Source: Hellea sp. (GTDB lineage Bacteria > Pseudomonadota > Alphaproteobacteria > Caulobacterales > Maricaulaceae). From it: a stretch of DNA of 64,000 nucleotides. The notes beneath the pieces were generated by a model. The model was given only the letters and a program-made list of their open reading frames with translations. It made no database searches and was not told the origin of the DNA. This document shows positions 8,134-17,208 of the stretch, one piece after another. The stretch is taken from positions 1 through 64,000 of the forward strand of contig JABDKG010000094.1 in assembly GCA_013002305.1 (NCBI GenBank). Reading direction: 5' to 3'. Made by a program: the position numbers and the translations under genes. Positions within the stretch are counted from its first letter, which is position 1. Every line of letters starts with the position of its first letter.

Positions 8134-9255
8134 ATGAAACATTTGCTTTTAATAGCATCGGCGCTTGTTCTGACCGGCTGTATGGAAGCGCAGCCGCCGC
8201 ATCAGGTCACGGATCTATCATCGAGCGACTTTCAAATCGAGACCATAAGTGACGGGCTGCTAAAACCTTGGGGTATTGCCGAGCTTCCCAATGGGTCCTT
8301 CCTGGTGACCGAATTTAGCGGCGCGCTCAAACATATTAAAAATGGCGAGGTCAGAGATATTAGCGGTCTGCCGGATGATATTTTCGTCAATGGCCAAGGC
8401 GGTCTGATGGGCATCGTTCTGGCGCCGGATTTTGCCAGCAGCCGCGAGCTGTTTATGTCTTATGCTTACGGGACCAAAGACGCCAATGGGACGGCAATTT
8501 TCCGGGCCCGGCTCAAAGGCGCGGCCCTGACCGGTGGGGAAACAATTTTCAGAGCGGGCACTAAAGCCGCCGGGTCTCACTTTGGCGGGCGTATGGCGTT
8601 TCTGCCCGATGATAGCCTGATCCTGACGCTCGGCGACGGTTTTGCCTATCGCGAAGAGGCGCAAAATCTCGGCTCCCATCTTGGGAAAATATTACGCCTG
8701 AGCAGAGACGGCACGCCGCTGGCTGATAATCCTTTTAGCGATAATTCAGAGGCCAAGGCCGAGATCTATTCCTATGGCCACCGCAATGTGCAGGGGCTGA
8801 TCTATGACGCGAAGAGCGGAAATCTCTGGTCTCATGAACATGGTCCGCGCGGCGGGGATGAGCTTAACCTTCTCAAACCCGGCGCCAATTATGGCTGGCC
8901 GCTGGCGACAACTGGCCGGGATTATAATGGCGCCCGCATCACGCCGCACGATACTTATGAAGGGACCGAGCCTTTTATCCATGATTGGGTTCCGTCAATT
9001 GCGCCAAGCGGGCTGGCAATTTATCGCGGCGATAAATTTCCGCAATGGGAGGGCGACGCGCTGGTCGGCGCGCTGGCCGGACAATCGCTCTGGGTGATTG
9101 ATCTTGATGGCACAAAATCCGTCGGCGAAACCCGGCTATTATCGAATCTTAAAAAACGCGTGCGTGACGTTATTGTCGATCAGGACGGCACGATCCTGAT
9201 TTTGACCGAAAGCGAAGATGGCGGTCAACTGCTGCGGATATCGCCAAAACCTTGA
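8134..9255 (+). CDS. PQQ-dependent aldose sugar dehydrogenase, lipoprotein
   Basis: The 373-aa product belongs to the soluble glucose/aldose dehydrogenase (GdhB/YliI) beta-propeller family, which oxidises sugars with pyrroloquinoline quinone in the periplasm. It begins with a lipoprotein signal ending in LVLTGC (C16), so it is probably anchored to a membrane. Typical motifs are LLKPWGIAELPNG, GHRNVQGL, HEHGPRGGDELN and PGANYGWP. I used the ATG at 8134 because GGAG precedes it by seven bases and the signal peptide follows directly; an in-frame upstream start near 8080 is poorer. Whether this organism makes PQQ cannot be told from the window. Its TGA overlaps the mnmE start. Confidence 0.88.
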   Translation: MKHLLLIASALVLTGCMEAQPPHQVTDLSSSDFQIETISDGLLKPWGIAELPNGSFLVTEFSGALKHIKNGEVRDISGLPDDIFVNGQGGLMGIVLAPDFASSRELFMSYAYGTKDANGTAIFRARLKGAALTGGETIFRAGTKAAGSHFGGRMAFLPDDSLILTLGDGFAYREEAQNLGSHLGKILRLSRDGTPLADNPFSDNSEAKAEIYSYGHRNVQGLIYDAKSGNLWSHEHGPRGGDELNLLKPGANYGWPLATTGRDYNGARITPHDTYEGTEPFIHDWVPSIAPSGLAIYRGDKFPQWEGDALVGALAGQSLWVIDLDGTKSVGETRLLSNLKKRVRDVIVDQDGTILILTESEDGGQLLRISPKP

Positions 9256-10583
9256 GCGCGCTCGATACAATTTTCGCGGTTTCAAGCGGGGCCGGCAGAG
9301 CGGGCGTTTGCGTCTTTCGCCTGTCCGGTCCTGACACAAGGCGCATCGTTGAAGCTTTGACAGGCCGGAGAAAACCCAAAGCACGCTATGCGTCGCTCGA
9401 GACTTTTATAGGTCCCGATCAACAGCCAATCGATAAAGGCTTGCTGATTTTTTTTAAAGGCCCGGCCAGTTTTACCGGTGAGGATAGCGCCGAATTTCAT
9501 ACCCATGGCAGCGAGGCCGTCATCATCGCCATGAGCGAAGCCTTTCTAAAGGCCGGCGCCCGTCAGGCGGGCCCCGGCGAATTTACCCGGCGGGCTTTTG
9601 ATCACGGCAAAATGGATTTGACCGAGGCCGAGGGTCTCGCCGATTTGATTGACGCGCAAACGGACGGCCAGAGACGGCAGGCTTTTCGGCAAATGGACGG
9701 CGGCCTGCGCGCGGTCTATGATGGCTGGCGCGAAGGATTAATAGACGCGCTCGCCGCGATTGAAGGCGAGATTGATTTCCCGGACGAACAGGATGTACCG
9801 GACGCGCTATCTCACGCCGCGTATGAACCGCTTAGCCGTGTGATTTTGGATATGGAGCGCGCGCTCAAAGACGGCATTCGCGGCGAGAAAATGCGTTCGG
9901 GCATTCATGTCGCTATTCTGGGCCCGCCCAATGCCGGCAAGTCCACCCTGCTCAACCGGCTCGCACAAAGAGAGGCCGCGATCGTGTCCGATCAGGCCGG
10001 CACCACCCGCGATGTGATCGAGGTTCAGGTTAACATTGCCGGCATTCCGGTCAGCGTCGCCGATACGGCGGGTCTCAGGGATGCATCGGACGACATCGAA
10101 GCGGAAGGGGTGCGCCGCGCCCGCGGCCGCGCCGCGGAGGCCGATCTTCGCATCGGAGTGATGAGCGGCGATACGCTTGAAGAGTCCGGTCACCTCACCG
10201 CCTTGCTGCAATCCGGTGATCTATTGCTGCTCAATAAACTCGATCAGACCAAATTCTCTGGCCCGGACGGACCGTTTAAGACTTTTGCGGTCAGCGCCAA
10301 AGATGGCACGGGATTTGATAAATTTTACAAAGCGCTCGAGACCATTATTATTTCGCGCTTTGCCTTGACCGAAAATCCAGGCCTGACGCGCGCGCGCCAC
10401 AAAGACTGCACCGAGCGCGCCGTCTCGGCGCTGACGCGCGGCCGGGGTAATCTCGCCTCTGCGCCGGAGCTTGCGGGTGACGATGTCCGCGCCGCGCTCC
10501 ATGCCATTAAAGAGCTGGCCGGAGAGGCCGATATCGAAGCCGTGCTTGGCGCGATTTTCGCCCGCTTCTGTATCGGGAAGTGA
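9252..10583 (+). CDS. mnmE: tRNA modification GTPase MnmE
   Basis: MnmE works with MnmG to add a carboxymethylaminomethyl or aminomethyl group to uridine 34 of certain tRNAs. The 443-aa product has the N-terminal formyl-THF-binding domain (DTIFAVSSG at the start), the inserted G domain with G1 GPPNAGKS at 224-231 and G3 DTAG at 271-274, and the C-terminal FCIGK with its catalytic cysteine C440. The start is a TTG whose last two bases form part of the preceding TGA, implying coupled translation. The partner gene mnmG is about 16 kb away, beside parA. Confidence 0.95.
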   Translation: MSALDTIFAVSSGAGRAGVCVFRLSGPDTRRIVEALTGRRKPKARYASLETFIGPDQQPIDKGLLIFFKGPASFTGEDSAEFHTHGSEAVIIAMSEAFLKAGARQAGPGEFTRRAFDHGKMDLTEAEGLADLIDAQTDGQRRQAFRQMDGGLRAVYDGWREGLIDALAAIEGEIDFPDEQDVPDALSHAAYEPLSRVILDMERALKDGIRGEKMRSGIHVAILGPPNAGKSTLLNRLAQREAAIVSDQAGTTRDVIEVQVNIAGIPVSVADTAGLRDASDDIEAEGVRRARGRAAEADLRIGVMSGDTLEESGHLTALLQSGDLLLLNKLDQTKFSGPDGPFKTFAVSAKDGTGFDKFYKALETIIISRFALTENPGLTRARHKDCTERAVSALTRGRGNLASAPELAGDDVRAALHAIKELAGEADIEAVLGAIFARFCIGK

Positions 10584-10680
10584 TAGTTCAGAGAAGCGGC
10601 GTGCAAAAACCCGATCGGAGAACGTAGAAAAACCGCTGATTTTCTGCTATAGTGCCAGCTCATTTCTATAGGGGCGCACA

Positions 10681-11229
10681 ATGTTACAAATGCAAATATG
10701 CCGGGAAAGGCCAACCGCATCAGGTCTACAATTGGAATATTCTAAATTTGGAGCTGCTGGAGGCGCCGGCAGAATGCCCTGCACCCGAACGGGCAGTCTT
10801 CGGGTCTCAAACCAGTGCGCCGTTCGCATGAGCGTCGCGCTCAGCCGGAATATGGGGACAGACGTTCTGGGCGCGTTTAGGCGCGGCGGCGTTCATGGGC
10901 CCCGGTGCTGTGCGGGCACGGGAGCCGAGAAAGTCCGCCATATTACATCGGCGGAAAATCTGTTTACCTATCTCAGACGAACCCTGAACTTTCCATTTGT
11001 CAGAATATCCGGCGCCAATGATACCAATAGCCGTCCCGGAATTATTTATTTTGAAAATTGTTTTCACCGCAGCCGGGACCGGCGACGCGGTATCACGGAA
11101 AAACGGGGAGATCACATCGATTATTGGAACGGCTCGGCCTATTTCAACGCTGTCACCGGCAATAATGCCGCTCCGGCTGATCTGGATTTATTTGACAGAG
11201 CTTCTGCGGTCTGGTTCTACCGCGTCTAA
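10681..11229 (+). CDS. Tae4-like peptidoglycan amidase (type VI effector family)
   Basis: The 182-aa product resembles the Tae4 family of papain-like amidases, which cut the D-Glu-mDAP bond of peptidoglycan and are usually delivered into rival cells by type VI secretion. The expected catalytic cysteine is C46 in NQCAVRMSVAL, and the histidine is H145 in the hallmark GDHIDYWNG. GIIYFENCF precedes the histidine and the protein ends with an aromatic WFYR motif, as in the family. No Tai4-type immunity gene and no type VI structural gene lie beside it, which is unusual. There is no signal peptide. Function is inferred from family motifs. Confidence 0.8.
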   Translation: MLQMQICRERPTASGLQLEYSKFGAAGGAGRMPCTRTGSLRVSNQCAVRMSVALSRNMGTDVLGAFRRGGVHGPRCCAGTGAEKVRHITSAENLFTYLRRTLNFPFVRISGANDTNSRPGIIYFENCFHRSRDRRRGITEKRGDHIDYWNGSAYFNAVTGNNAAPADLDLFDRASAVWFYRV

Positions 11230-11242
11230 CGACTTAGTAAAC

Positions 11243-12709
11243 TCATTCCGCCGCTTCAGCCTGCTGGGCCGGACCCCCAAATACCAGACCATCACCTTCC
11301 AGATCTTTGGTGGGCAGAACTTTGCGATCCCGTTTGTAGTCCTGAAGGTTAAGCCACGGTTCGCGGTCGCCCTGTTTGGGCATCAGATGCAGAACCCGGT
11401 TAATATAGCCGGGATTAAAGATCGTAATCCAGGGCTTGGATTCCATCCCGTCCGGCGCAATCGGCGTGACCGACCGGGTGCCGGTTTTATCCATATGGTT
11501 GACGAGCCGGCACATAAATTCGGCGACCAGATCGGCGCGCAGCGTCCAAGACGCATTCACATAGCCAAACACTGAGGCCATATTGGGCACGCCCTCAAAC
11601 ATCATGGTTTCGTAATTAAACAGATCCGGGAAATGCACTTCTTTGCCGCCGATGGAAAAAACTGTGTCGCCCATGACATTGATGGTGATCCCGGTCGCCT
11701 TGACGATAATGTCAGTCTCCAGCACTTCGCCGGATTTCAGCTTGATGCCGTCCTTGGTGATCGTGTCGATATGGCCGGTGACGATAGAGGCGCTGCCATT
11801 ATTGATCGCCTCGTAAAGATCGCCGTCCGGCACAAGGCAAAGCCTTTGCTCCCAGGGATAATAAGGCGGGTTGAAATGGACATCGACCGGATAGTCGTCC
11901 GGCAGCGCTTTTTGGGTCCACTTCATCAGGTTTTTTTTGGCTTTTTCAGGTTTTCTGCGCGCCGACTTAAACAAAAAACTTTGACCAACAATATTCTTCC
12001 AGCGCGTAAATTTGTAAACCCAGCGATCCGGCAGCACCTTTCTCATGAGATTATTCAGCCCGTCTTTGGATGGCCGCGAGATGACATAAGACGGGGTACG
12101 CTGCACCATGGTGACATGGGCGGCGTCTTCGGCCATCGCCGGCAGCAGCGTCATCGCTGTCGCGCCGGATCCGATAATCACAACCTGCTTGTCCTTATAA
12201 TCGAGATTCTCATCCCAGAGCTGGGGATGGATTATCGGGCCTTTGAAGTTTTTCTCGCCTTTTATGTCCGGATTATGCGGCTCGTCATAAGAATAATATC
12301 CGGCGCACATAAACAGAAAATTACAGCGATAGCTCTCCCCGCTTTTGGTTTTGACGGTCCACCGACAGGCTTCGCGATCCCAGTCGGCGGACACAACTTT
12401 GGCATCATAGGTAATCTTGTCATCAATATTATGTTCGCGCGCCGTCTCGTGAATATAGTCCAGAATAGACGGGCCGTCAGCGATGGCTTTTTTGGCTTTC
12501 CACGGCTTAAATTTATAGCCCAGCGTATGCATGTCACTGTCAGAGCGAATGCCGGGATAGCGAAACAAATCCCAGGTCCCGCCTTTGGCGCCCCGGGCTT
12601 CTAATATTCGATAGCTCTTGCCGGGACATTCGCGGTTATAATGGACCGCCGCGCCAATACCGGACAAGCCCGCACCGACAATGATCAGATCTGTGTAATT
12701 GTCTGCCAT
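11243..12709 (-). CDS. Flavin-containing Baeyer-Villiger-type monooxygenase
   Basis: The product (488 aa from the chosen start) is a FAD- and NADPH-dependent monooxygenase of the class B flavoprotein group. The FAD-binding motif GAGLSG is at residues 12-17, GGTWDLFRYPG follows, the BVMO fingerprint FKGPIIHPQLWDE is near residue 160, and a second dinucleotide motif GSGATA comes after it. Such enzymes oxidise ketones, or sometimes heteroatoms or hydrocarbons; the substrate cannot be read. I chose the ATG at 12709 with GGTGG upstream; a GTG at 12721 would overlap the preceding gene. It lies two bases after the methyltransferase-like gene, in one unit. Confidence 0.86.
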   Translation of the reverse strand: MADNYTDLIIVGAGLSGIGAAVHYNRECPGKSYRILEARGAKGGTWDLFRYPGIRSDSDMHTLGYKFKPWKAKKAIADGPSILDYIHETAREHNIDDKITYDAKVVSADWDREACRWTVKTKSGESYRCNFLFMCAGYYSYDEPHNPDIKGEKNFKGPIIHPQLWDENLDYKDKQVVIIGSGATAMTLLPAMAEDAAHVTMVQRTPSYVISRPSKDGLNNLMRKVLPDRWVYKFTRWKNIVGQSFLFKSARRKPEKAKKNLMKWTQKALPDDYPVDVHFNPPYYPWEQRLCLVPDGDLYEAINNGSASIVTGHIDTITKDGIKLKSGEVLETDIIVKATGITINVMGDTVFSIGGKEVHFPDLFNYETMMFEGVPNMASVFGYVNASWTLRADLVAEFMCRLVNHMDKTGTRSVTPIAPDGMESKPWITIFNPGYINRVLHLMPKQGDREPWLNLQDYKRDRKVLPTKDLEGDGLVFGGPAQQAEAAE

Positions 12710-12711
12710 AT

Positions 12712-13176
12712 TTAAATCCACCGCCGCACGGTTTTCTTATAGCTTAAATAATCGTCGCCAAACAACTCGGTCATGGCCTTCTCTTCGGGCTTGATTTGAA
12801 ACTCGGTTATATAAAACACGAATCCGGCGATCGGGAAAATCGCTGCCCAATGCCCGCAATATATCGCAAAGCCGATTAGGATCATAAGCAAGCCGAGATA
12901 CATCGGGTTTCGCGTAAACCGGTAATAGCCCGAGCGCACTAACCGGCCGGCCTTTTGAGGGGACAGCGGATTGACCGTTGTTCTTGCTTTTCGAAACGCG
13001 CCCATTGCGATCAAATCCATAGATAAGCCAATTGCGGCGAACAGACTGGCGATCCACGGGCTGAGGACATGCCGGAAAACAGGCTCAGGCCAAAAATGCG
13101 ATATCGCCCATATCAGTACCAGTGTGATCAGGCCGACAACAGGCGGCGGGACCTTATTATTTAAAAATGAAAACAT
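12712..13176 (-). CDS. Isoprenylcysteine methyltransferase-family membrane protein
   Basis: The 154-aa product has about four membrane helices and the RSGYYRFTRNPMYLG motif with the following E-x-x-K region (PEEKAM...FGDDYLSYK). These mark the isoprenylcysteine carboxyl methyltransferase / phospholipid methyltransferase family (PF04191/PF04140-like). Bacterial members are SAM-dependent membrane methyltransferases with mostly unknown substrates. It is directly upstream of the monooxygenase, with a two-base gap, so the two are probably co-transcribed. Confidence 0.82.
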   Translation of the reverse strand: MFSFLNNKVPPPVVGLITLVLIWAISHFWPEPVFRHVLSPWIASLFAAIGLSMDLIAMGAFRKARTTVNPLSPQKAGRLVRSGYYRFTRNPMYLGLLMILIGFAIYCGHWAAIFPIAGFVFYITEFQIKPEEKAMTELFGDDYLSYKKTVRRWI

Positions 13177-13193
13177 GCCGATTTATAACCGGA

Positions 13194-13227
13194 CATAAAA
13201 AAACCTGCAAAGCTATTAGTTTGCAGG
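13194..13227 (-). terminator. Rho-independent terminator of the DUF3576 gene
   Basis: CCTGCAAA (13204-13211) pairs perfectly with TTTGCAGG (13220-13227) over an eight-base loop. Read leftward it is followed by a run of seven T. It lies just after the DUF3576 stop. Confidence 0.85.
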
Positions 13228-13250
13228 CTTAATATTCAAATTTGGGCGAA

Positions 13251-13709
13251 TTACCGCGCGTCGACCGTCGCAATATAAAGTTCGCGGGCGCGGGTCAGAA
13301 TAGCATTTTCAATCAGCCGGCCCGTATCTGCATCCATTGGCGCATCGATCCAGTCACTGCCGCTACGGGTTTGCTTGAAAATCGAGGTCTTGAGCGCATC
13401 GGCGCGCAGATTGGTATCGAGTATATAAACATTAGCTTTAAAACGCTCTGTCGGGACTTCCGGACTGGCATACCAGTCGGTGACAATGACGCCGCCAAAC
13501 GGATCCACCTGATCAAGCGGCATAAAGTTCAGGGTCTCAAGGCTGGCACGCCAGAGATAGGAGTTAACCCCCATGGACGGGGCGGTTTTGACCGTTTTGG
13601 TGGTCGCGGCTTTTTTGCCGCCGCCGATGATACCGCAACCGGATAATAGGGCGGCGCTGAGAGTGGCCGCCAATAGCAATTTACCGGCACGAATTGTTGA
13701 TTTTGACAT
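13251..13709 (-). CDS. DUF3576 family lipoprotein
   Basis: The 152-aa product matches the alphaproteobacterial DUF3576 family by its core: GVNSYLWRASLETLNFMPL, DPFGGVIVTDWY, and the C-terminal LTRARELYIA segment. It starts with a lipoprotein signal whose lipobox is LLSGC (C25), so it should be attached to the envelope. Its biochemical role is unknown. In many relatives this gene sits near leuS; here it stands alone with its own terminator and diverges from the porin gene. Confidence 0.82.
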   Translation of the reverse strand: MSKSTIRAGKLLLAATLSAALLSGCGIIGGGKKAATTKTVKTAPSMGVNSYLWRASLETLNFMPLDQVDPFGGVIVTDWYASPEVPTERFKANVYILDTNLRADALKTSIFKQTRSGSDWIDAPMDADTGRLIENAILTRARELYIATVDAR

Positions 13710-13854
13710 ACGGGTTACTCCGCTGAATTCTTTAAAATTTCCCGCTTATAACAGCTGTTTTGCGAAGCGCTAGTGCTCGCTTCATGAAAATCTCCTCATT
13801 TTTGCCTCAAATGGCTGATGTTAACACTTTATTAGGGCAGGTTAACGTAGATGG

Positions 13855-13869
13855 TTAACGTCGAATTAA
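13855..13869. promoter_or_regulatory. CtrA-type box upstream of the porin gene
   Basis: TTAA-CGTCGAA-TTAA is a perfect match to the CtrA pattern and ends 35 bases before the porin ATG. Two more GTTAAC half-site-like hexamers lie at 13820-13825 and 13841-13846, and a third overlaps the box. Confidence 0.6.
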
Positions 13870-13904
13870 GGATATTTGGCCGTCTGATGGGCAGGGAGTA
13901 GTAA

Positions 13905-15860
13905 ATGGGTGAGTTTCGTCAAACCGCACTGGTTTTCGTTTCGACATTGGCATTAAGCGGCCTCGGGCTTACCCTTGTCGCCCAAGCGCAAAATTCTCCG
14001 TCGCCATTTTCAAAAAAAGGCACTCAGGCTTGGGAGAAAGGCGCGGCTGCTCCGGCTAGTGCGCCGGCGACTTCGCAATCCGGTTATAGCTACCCCAATG
14101 TCGCGACGACCCAGCCGCAATATCAGTCCCGGTCAACCCAACAGCCAGCTGCTGAGAGCGGGGCCTATCAACCGAGCGGCAACCTAGCTGCGCCCGCCGC
14201 GAGCGCGCCGACAAAAGCGTATCCGTCGACTTATAATTATAGCCTGCCCAGCACGAACGAATCCGCGCCGATCAGCTACCCGGTTCAGCCTGCTTCAGTT
14301 GCCGCGTCCGGCGGAACACCCTACCCCAGCACCTATAAGGGCCCCGCGCCCGTCCAGACACAGCATGCTGCCCCGAGTCAGGCCAGCGGAACCTATTCCC
14401 CCGGCGCGTCTTATGATTATCCGTCTTATCAAAGGCACGGTGCCCAAGCTGCGCCCAGTCAGCCAGCCTTAAGGCCGGCCAGTCAGGCCAGCCATGCTAG
14501 CGGCGCCTATTATCCCGGGCGCGCAACCCAGCCCCATATGATGTCTCAAACTTACGGCGCGCAAACAGCGCAGGGTCAGCCCTACCCGCCGCAAGGCCAG
14601 CCCTATCCTAACCAATCAAGGCCCAATCAAGGCCCGATGATACAGCCGCGCGGTCCGCGGACTTTTGCGCAAAAAATGGGCCTCGATAATGTCGCTTTCC
14701 TTTATGAGGGTTATGTCAGAAGCGGCGCCGCGGCGACCTATCATGATCCAAATGATCTGGACCATGGTTGGCGCGAAGATTTCATTCTCGACGGATCGCT
14801 GCGCGCCGAGGTGAGCGCGATTACGCCGGGCGGTCTTGAATATGGTATCGCCGGGAAAGTGCGCGGCCAATATGACCAATATCGCCGCGGCTTTGGCGGA
14901 TTGGTTGGTGATTGTCCGGCCGGCGTCGCTGGCTGTAACAGCGTCAATGTCGGCGGCACGGATTATGTGCTGCGCGGACACACGTCGCGCTTTTACGCAT
15001 CCGGCGTCGATGATGCCAAGGATTTTGAAGCCCAGCTTGAAGGCGCCCATCTATTTTTGCGCTCCGGCTATGGTGATGTGACGCTTGGCCGTGACGACGG
15101 CGCGGCCTATCTATTCTCGCTTGGAGCCCCGACGCTTCTGAATGTCGGCGCGTCGAATAATTCGGTTGATTATACTGGCCTTGATGCGGTCAAAACCCTC
15201 AATGATGCGTCCGGTTTCTCCGAGAAAATCACCTATACTTCTCCGCGCCTGCTTGGCGATAATGTCGGCGTTGGCATTCAGTTTGGCGCCTCATATGCGC
15301 TCGACGCGGAAGCGTGCGGTGTGGATTATTGCGTACGCGGCAATAATGATGAACCGGCCGGCGTGCTCGGGGCTGACCTTGAGGACATCGCGGAATTTGG
15401 CATTGCGCTGGACCGTAAATTTGCCAATGGATTATCTGTCGAAGCGACGGGTACGTATGCGCGCGGTAGCGAGCAAAGCGGCCTCGCCGTGTTTGATGAT
15501 TTAGAGAGTTACGGATTGGCGCTCGAGCTGGGCTATGGCGACTTTATTCTCGGCGGATCTTATCTGGCGAGTAATAATGCGCTGGCCAATGGCGATTATA
15601 AAGCCATGGATATCGGCCTGACCTGGCAGCCTTCCCGGCTTGGGTTCACGGTTGGTTATGGCCACGCTGAGGATGATAATGTCGGCCTGACGTCTGATCA
15701 GGCGGTCGTTGGTGTCAGTTATGATTGGCGCGAAAATGTTCGCTTCAGTACCGGGCTTCAATATGTCAACCGTGATGTCAACGTCAATAATTTGGGACTT
15801 GTTTCCGGCCAGAACGAAGACGCGACATCTGTCTTTGTTGAGGGACGATTTACGTTTTAG
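13905..15860 (+). CDS. Outer-membrane porin with Pro/Gln/Ser/Tyr-rich N-terminal extension
   Basis: The 651-aa product has a signal peptide ending near AQAQN, then about 220 residues of low-complexity sequence rich in Pro, Ala, Gln, Ser and Tyr. A beta-barrel domain follows from about residue 250. It has alternating aromatic strands, the VTLGRDDGAAYLF segment and a terminal phenylalanine (RFTF) typical of BAM-inserted proteins. It resembles Gram-negative porins of the PF13609 type. The disordered extension is unusual and could reach peptidoglycan or line the pore; that is inference. AGGGAG precedes the ATG, and a CtrA box lies in the promoter region. Confidence 0.85.
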   Translation: MGEFRQTALVFVSTLALSGLGLTLVAQAQNSPSPFSKKGTQAWEKGAAAPASAPATSQSGYSYPNVATTQPQYQSRSTQQPAAESGAYQPSGNLAAPAASAPTKAYPSTYNYSLPSTNESAPISYPVQPASVAASGGTPYPSTYKGPAPVQTQHAAPSQASGTYSPGASYDYPSYQRHGAQAAPSQPALRPASQASHASGAYYPGRATQPHMMSQTYGAQTAQGQPYPPQGQPYPNQSRPNQGPMIQPRGPRTFAQKMGLDNVAFLYEGYVRSGAAATYHDPNDLDHGWREDFILDGSLRAEVSAITPGGLEYGIAGKVRGQYDQYRRGFGGLVGDCPAGVAGCNSVNVGGTDYVLRGHTSRFYASGVDDAKDFEAQLEGAHLFLRSGYGDVTLGRDDGAAYLFSLGAPTLLNVGASNNSVDYTGLDAVKTLNDASGFSEKITYTSPRLLGDNVGVGIQFGASYALDAEACGVDYCVRGNNDEPAGVLGADLEDIAEFGIALDRKFANGLSVEATGTYARGSEQSGLAVFDDLESYGLALELGYGDFILGGSYLASNNALANGDYKAMDIGLTWQPSRLGFTVGYGHAEDDNVGLTSDQAVVGVSYDWRENVRFSTGLQYVNRDVNVNNLGLVSGQNEDATSVFVEGRFTF

Positions 15861-16495
15861 ATCAGCCCGTCAATTCCGGCAACGCCCGCCGCGCCGCTAC
15901 CGACCAGCTCATCTGCATTTGTTGCTTTAACCCCGCCAAGCGCGAAAACCGGGACCGGCAATTTCCGGCTTATCTCTGTAAATCTGTCGACGCCGATCGG
16001 GTCTCCGGCCGACGGGCTCTTGGAGTAGAACACCGACGAGACCAGCAGCCCGTCCAATACTTCCAACGACCGATGATAGGTCTGCTCACCCTTCAGCCCG
16101 GCCATCGAAATAATCCAGTCCGGGCGTTTCTCCCGCCACAGGCGCGGTGCCAGCACATCGGCGTCGCGGCGAAAATGAACCCCGTTCGCGCCGATCGCGC
16201 TTGCCAGTTCGGGATCATGCCCGATAAGAAATTGCTGATTTTTAGCCGTGGTGATTTCGCGCAAAGTTTCGGCCAGCGCGCCGTGCCCGTTTTTACCAAA
16301 ATGCCGATAGATGATGGTAATCCCGTCCGGCAAAGCGCGCACAGTTGTGACCGGATCGGGCACGCGCTGCGGATCGGTCATGAAAATATATGGCGATAAG
16401 GCGCTCGGGCGCGGGCGGGCCGCCAATAATTTTTGCGCGGCGAGAGCCACGGCATGACTTCCCTTATATTCCCAATCTGTGTATGGGGCAGGCAT
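15857..16495 (-). CDS. Thiamine phosphate synthase-like protein (ThiE/TenI family)
   Basis: The product is a TIM-barrel protein resembling ThiE/TenI: FMTDPQR after the first strand, IYRHFG, GANGVHFRR, the SVFYSKS loop and FALGGVKATNADELVGSGAAGVAGI near the end. Alphaproteobacterial members of this subgroup are often not the true thiamine synthase, so the reaction is uncertain. I used the ATG at 16495, which overlaps the divergent yggS ATG by two bases; an internal start closer to the barrel is possible. Its end overlaps the porin stop by four bases on the opposite strand. Confidence 0.75.
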   Translation of the reverse strand: MPAPYTDWEYKGSHAVALAAQKLLAARPRPSALSPYIFMTDPQRVPDPVTTVRALPDGITIIYRHFGKNGHGALAETLREITTAKNQQFLIGHDPELASAIGANGVHFRRDADVLAPRLWREKRPDWIISMAGLKGEQTYHRSLEVLDGLLVSSVFYSKSPSAGDPIGVDRFTEISRKLPVPVFALGGVKATNADELVGSGAAGVAGIDGLI

Positions 16496-17180
16496 GAGCC
16501 AGGACCTTTCTGAAACTTCCATCGCCGAGCGGCGCGCCGCTATCCTAGAGCGGATTGCGCTGGCCGCCAAGAGCTCAGGCCGCAGTGCGGGCGAGATTAC
16601 ATTTGTCGCTGTGTCCAAACAGCAGCCGGATCAAAATGTAGCGGCGGCGCTGGCGGCCGGTCACAGGGTTTTTGGCGAAAACAGGGTGCAGGAAGCCGCG
16701 GCGCGCTGGGACGAACGGTTTATGGGCCATCGCGATCAGATCGAGCTGCGCCTGATCGGCCCGCTCCAGACCAATAAGGCCGTCGATGCCTGCTCTTTAT
16801 TTGACGTGATTGAGACGCTGGACCGGATGAAGCTGGCCGGCGCACTCATCAAGGCTGCGGAAAAAACCGGCCGGATGCCGCGCCTATTCGTGCAAGTCAA
16901 TATTGGCGCCGAAGATCAGAAATCCGGCGTGCTGCCGGGCGATCTTTCCGGCTTTTTAAAATCGCTCAAATCCGAATATGATATCACGCCCGAAGGGCTG
17001 ATGTGCATTCCGCCGCTCGGCGAGGCCGCCTCCCCGCATTTCTGGTATCTCGCAAATTTGGCCGAAAATCACGGCATCCAAAACCTCTCCATGGGCATGA
17101 GCAGCGACTATGAAACCGCTATAAAAATGGGCGCCACCCATATCAGGATTGGCAGCGCATTTTTAGGAGTGCGAGGCTGA
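16494..17180 (+). CDS. YggS family pyridoxal phosphate homeostasis protein
   Basis: The 228-aa product is a PLP-binding alanine-racemase-like TIM barrel (YggS/PROSC/YlmE family) that helps regulate vitamin B6 and amino-acid balance. The PLP lysine lies in FVAVSKQQP, followed by GHRVFGENRVQEA, FVQVNIGAEDQKSG and the phosphate-binding LSMGMSSDYETAIKMGATHIRIGSAFLG. The ATG at 16494 fits family length; upstream codons starting at 16479 would give an odd extension. It is divergent from the ThiE-like gene. Confidence 0.92.
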   Translation: MSQDLSETSIAERRAAILERIALAAKSSGRSAGEITFVAVSKQQPDQNVAAALAAGHRVFGENRVQEAAARWDERFMGHRDQIELRLIGPLQTNKAVDACSLFDVIETLDRMKLAGALIKAAEKTGRMPRLFVQVNIGAEDQKSGVLPGDLSGFLKSLKSEYDITPEGLMCIPPLGEAASPHFWYLANLAENHGIQNLSMGMSSDYETAIKMGATHIRIGSAFLGVRG

Positions 17181-17208
17181 TAATATTAGCACCTCTGTCA
17201 TTTTTGAC

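Noticed and set aside
11633-12604. A 323-codon plus-strand frame opposite the monooxygenase
   Set aside because: It is a shadow of a clear flavoprotein gene; the translation has no family features.
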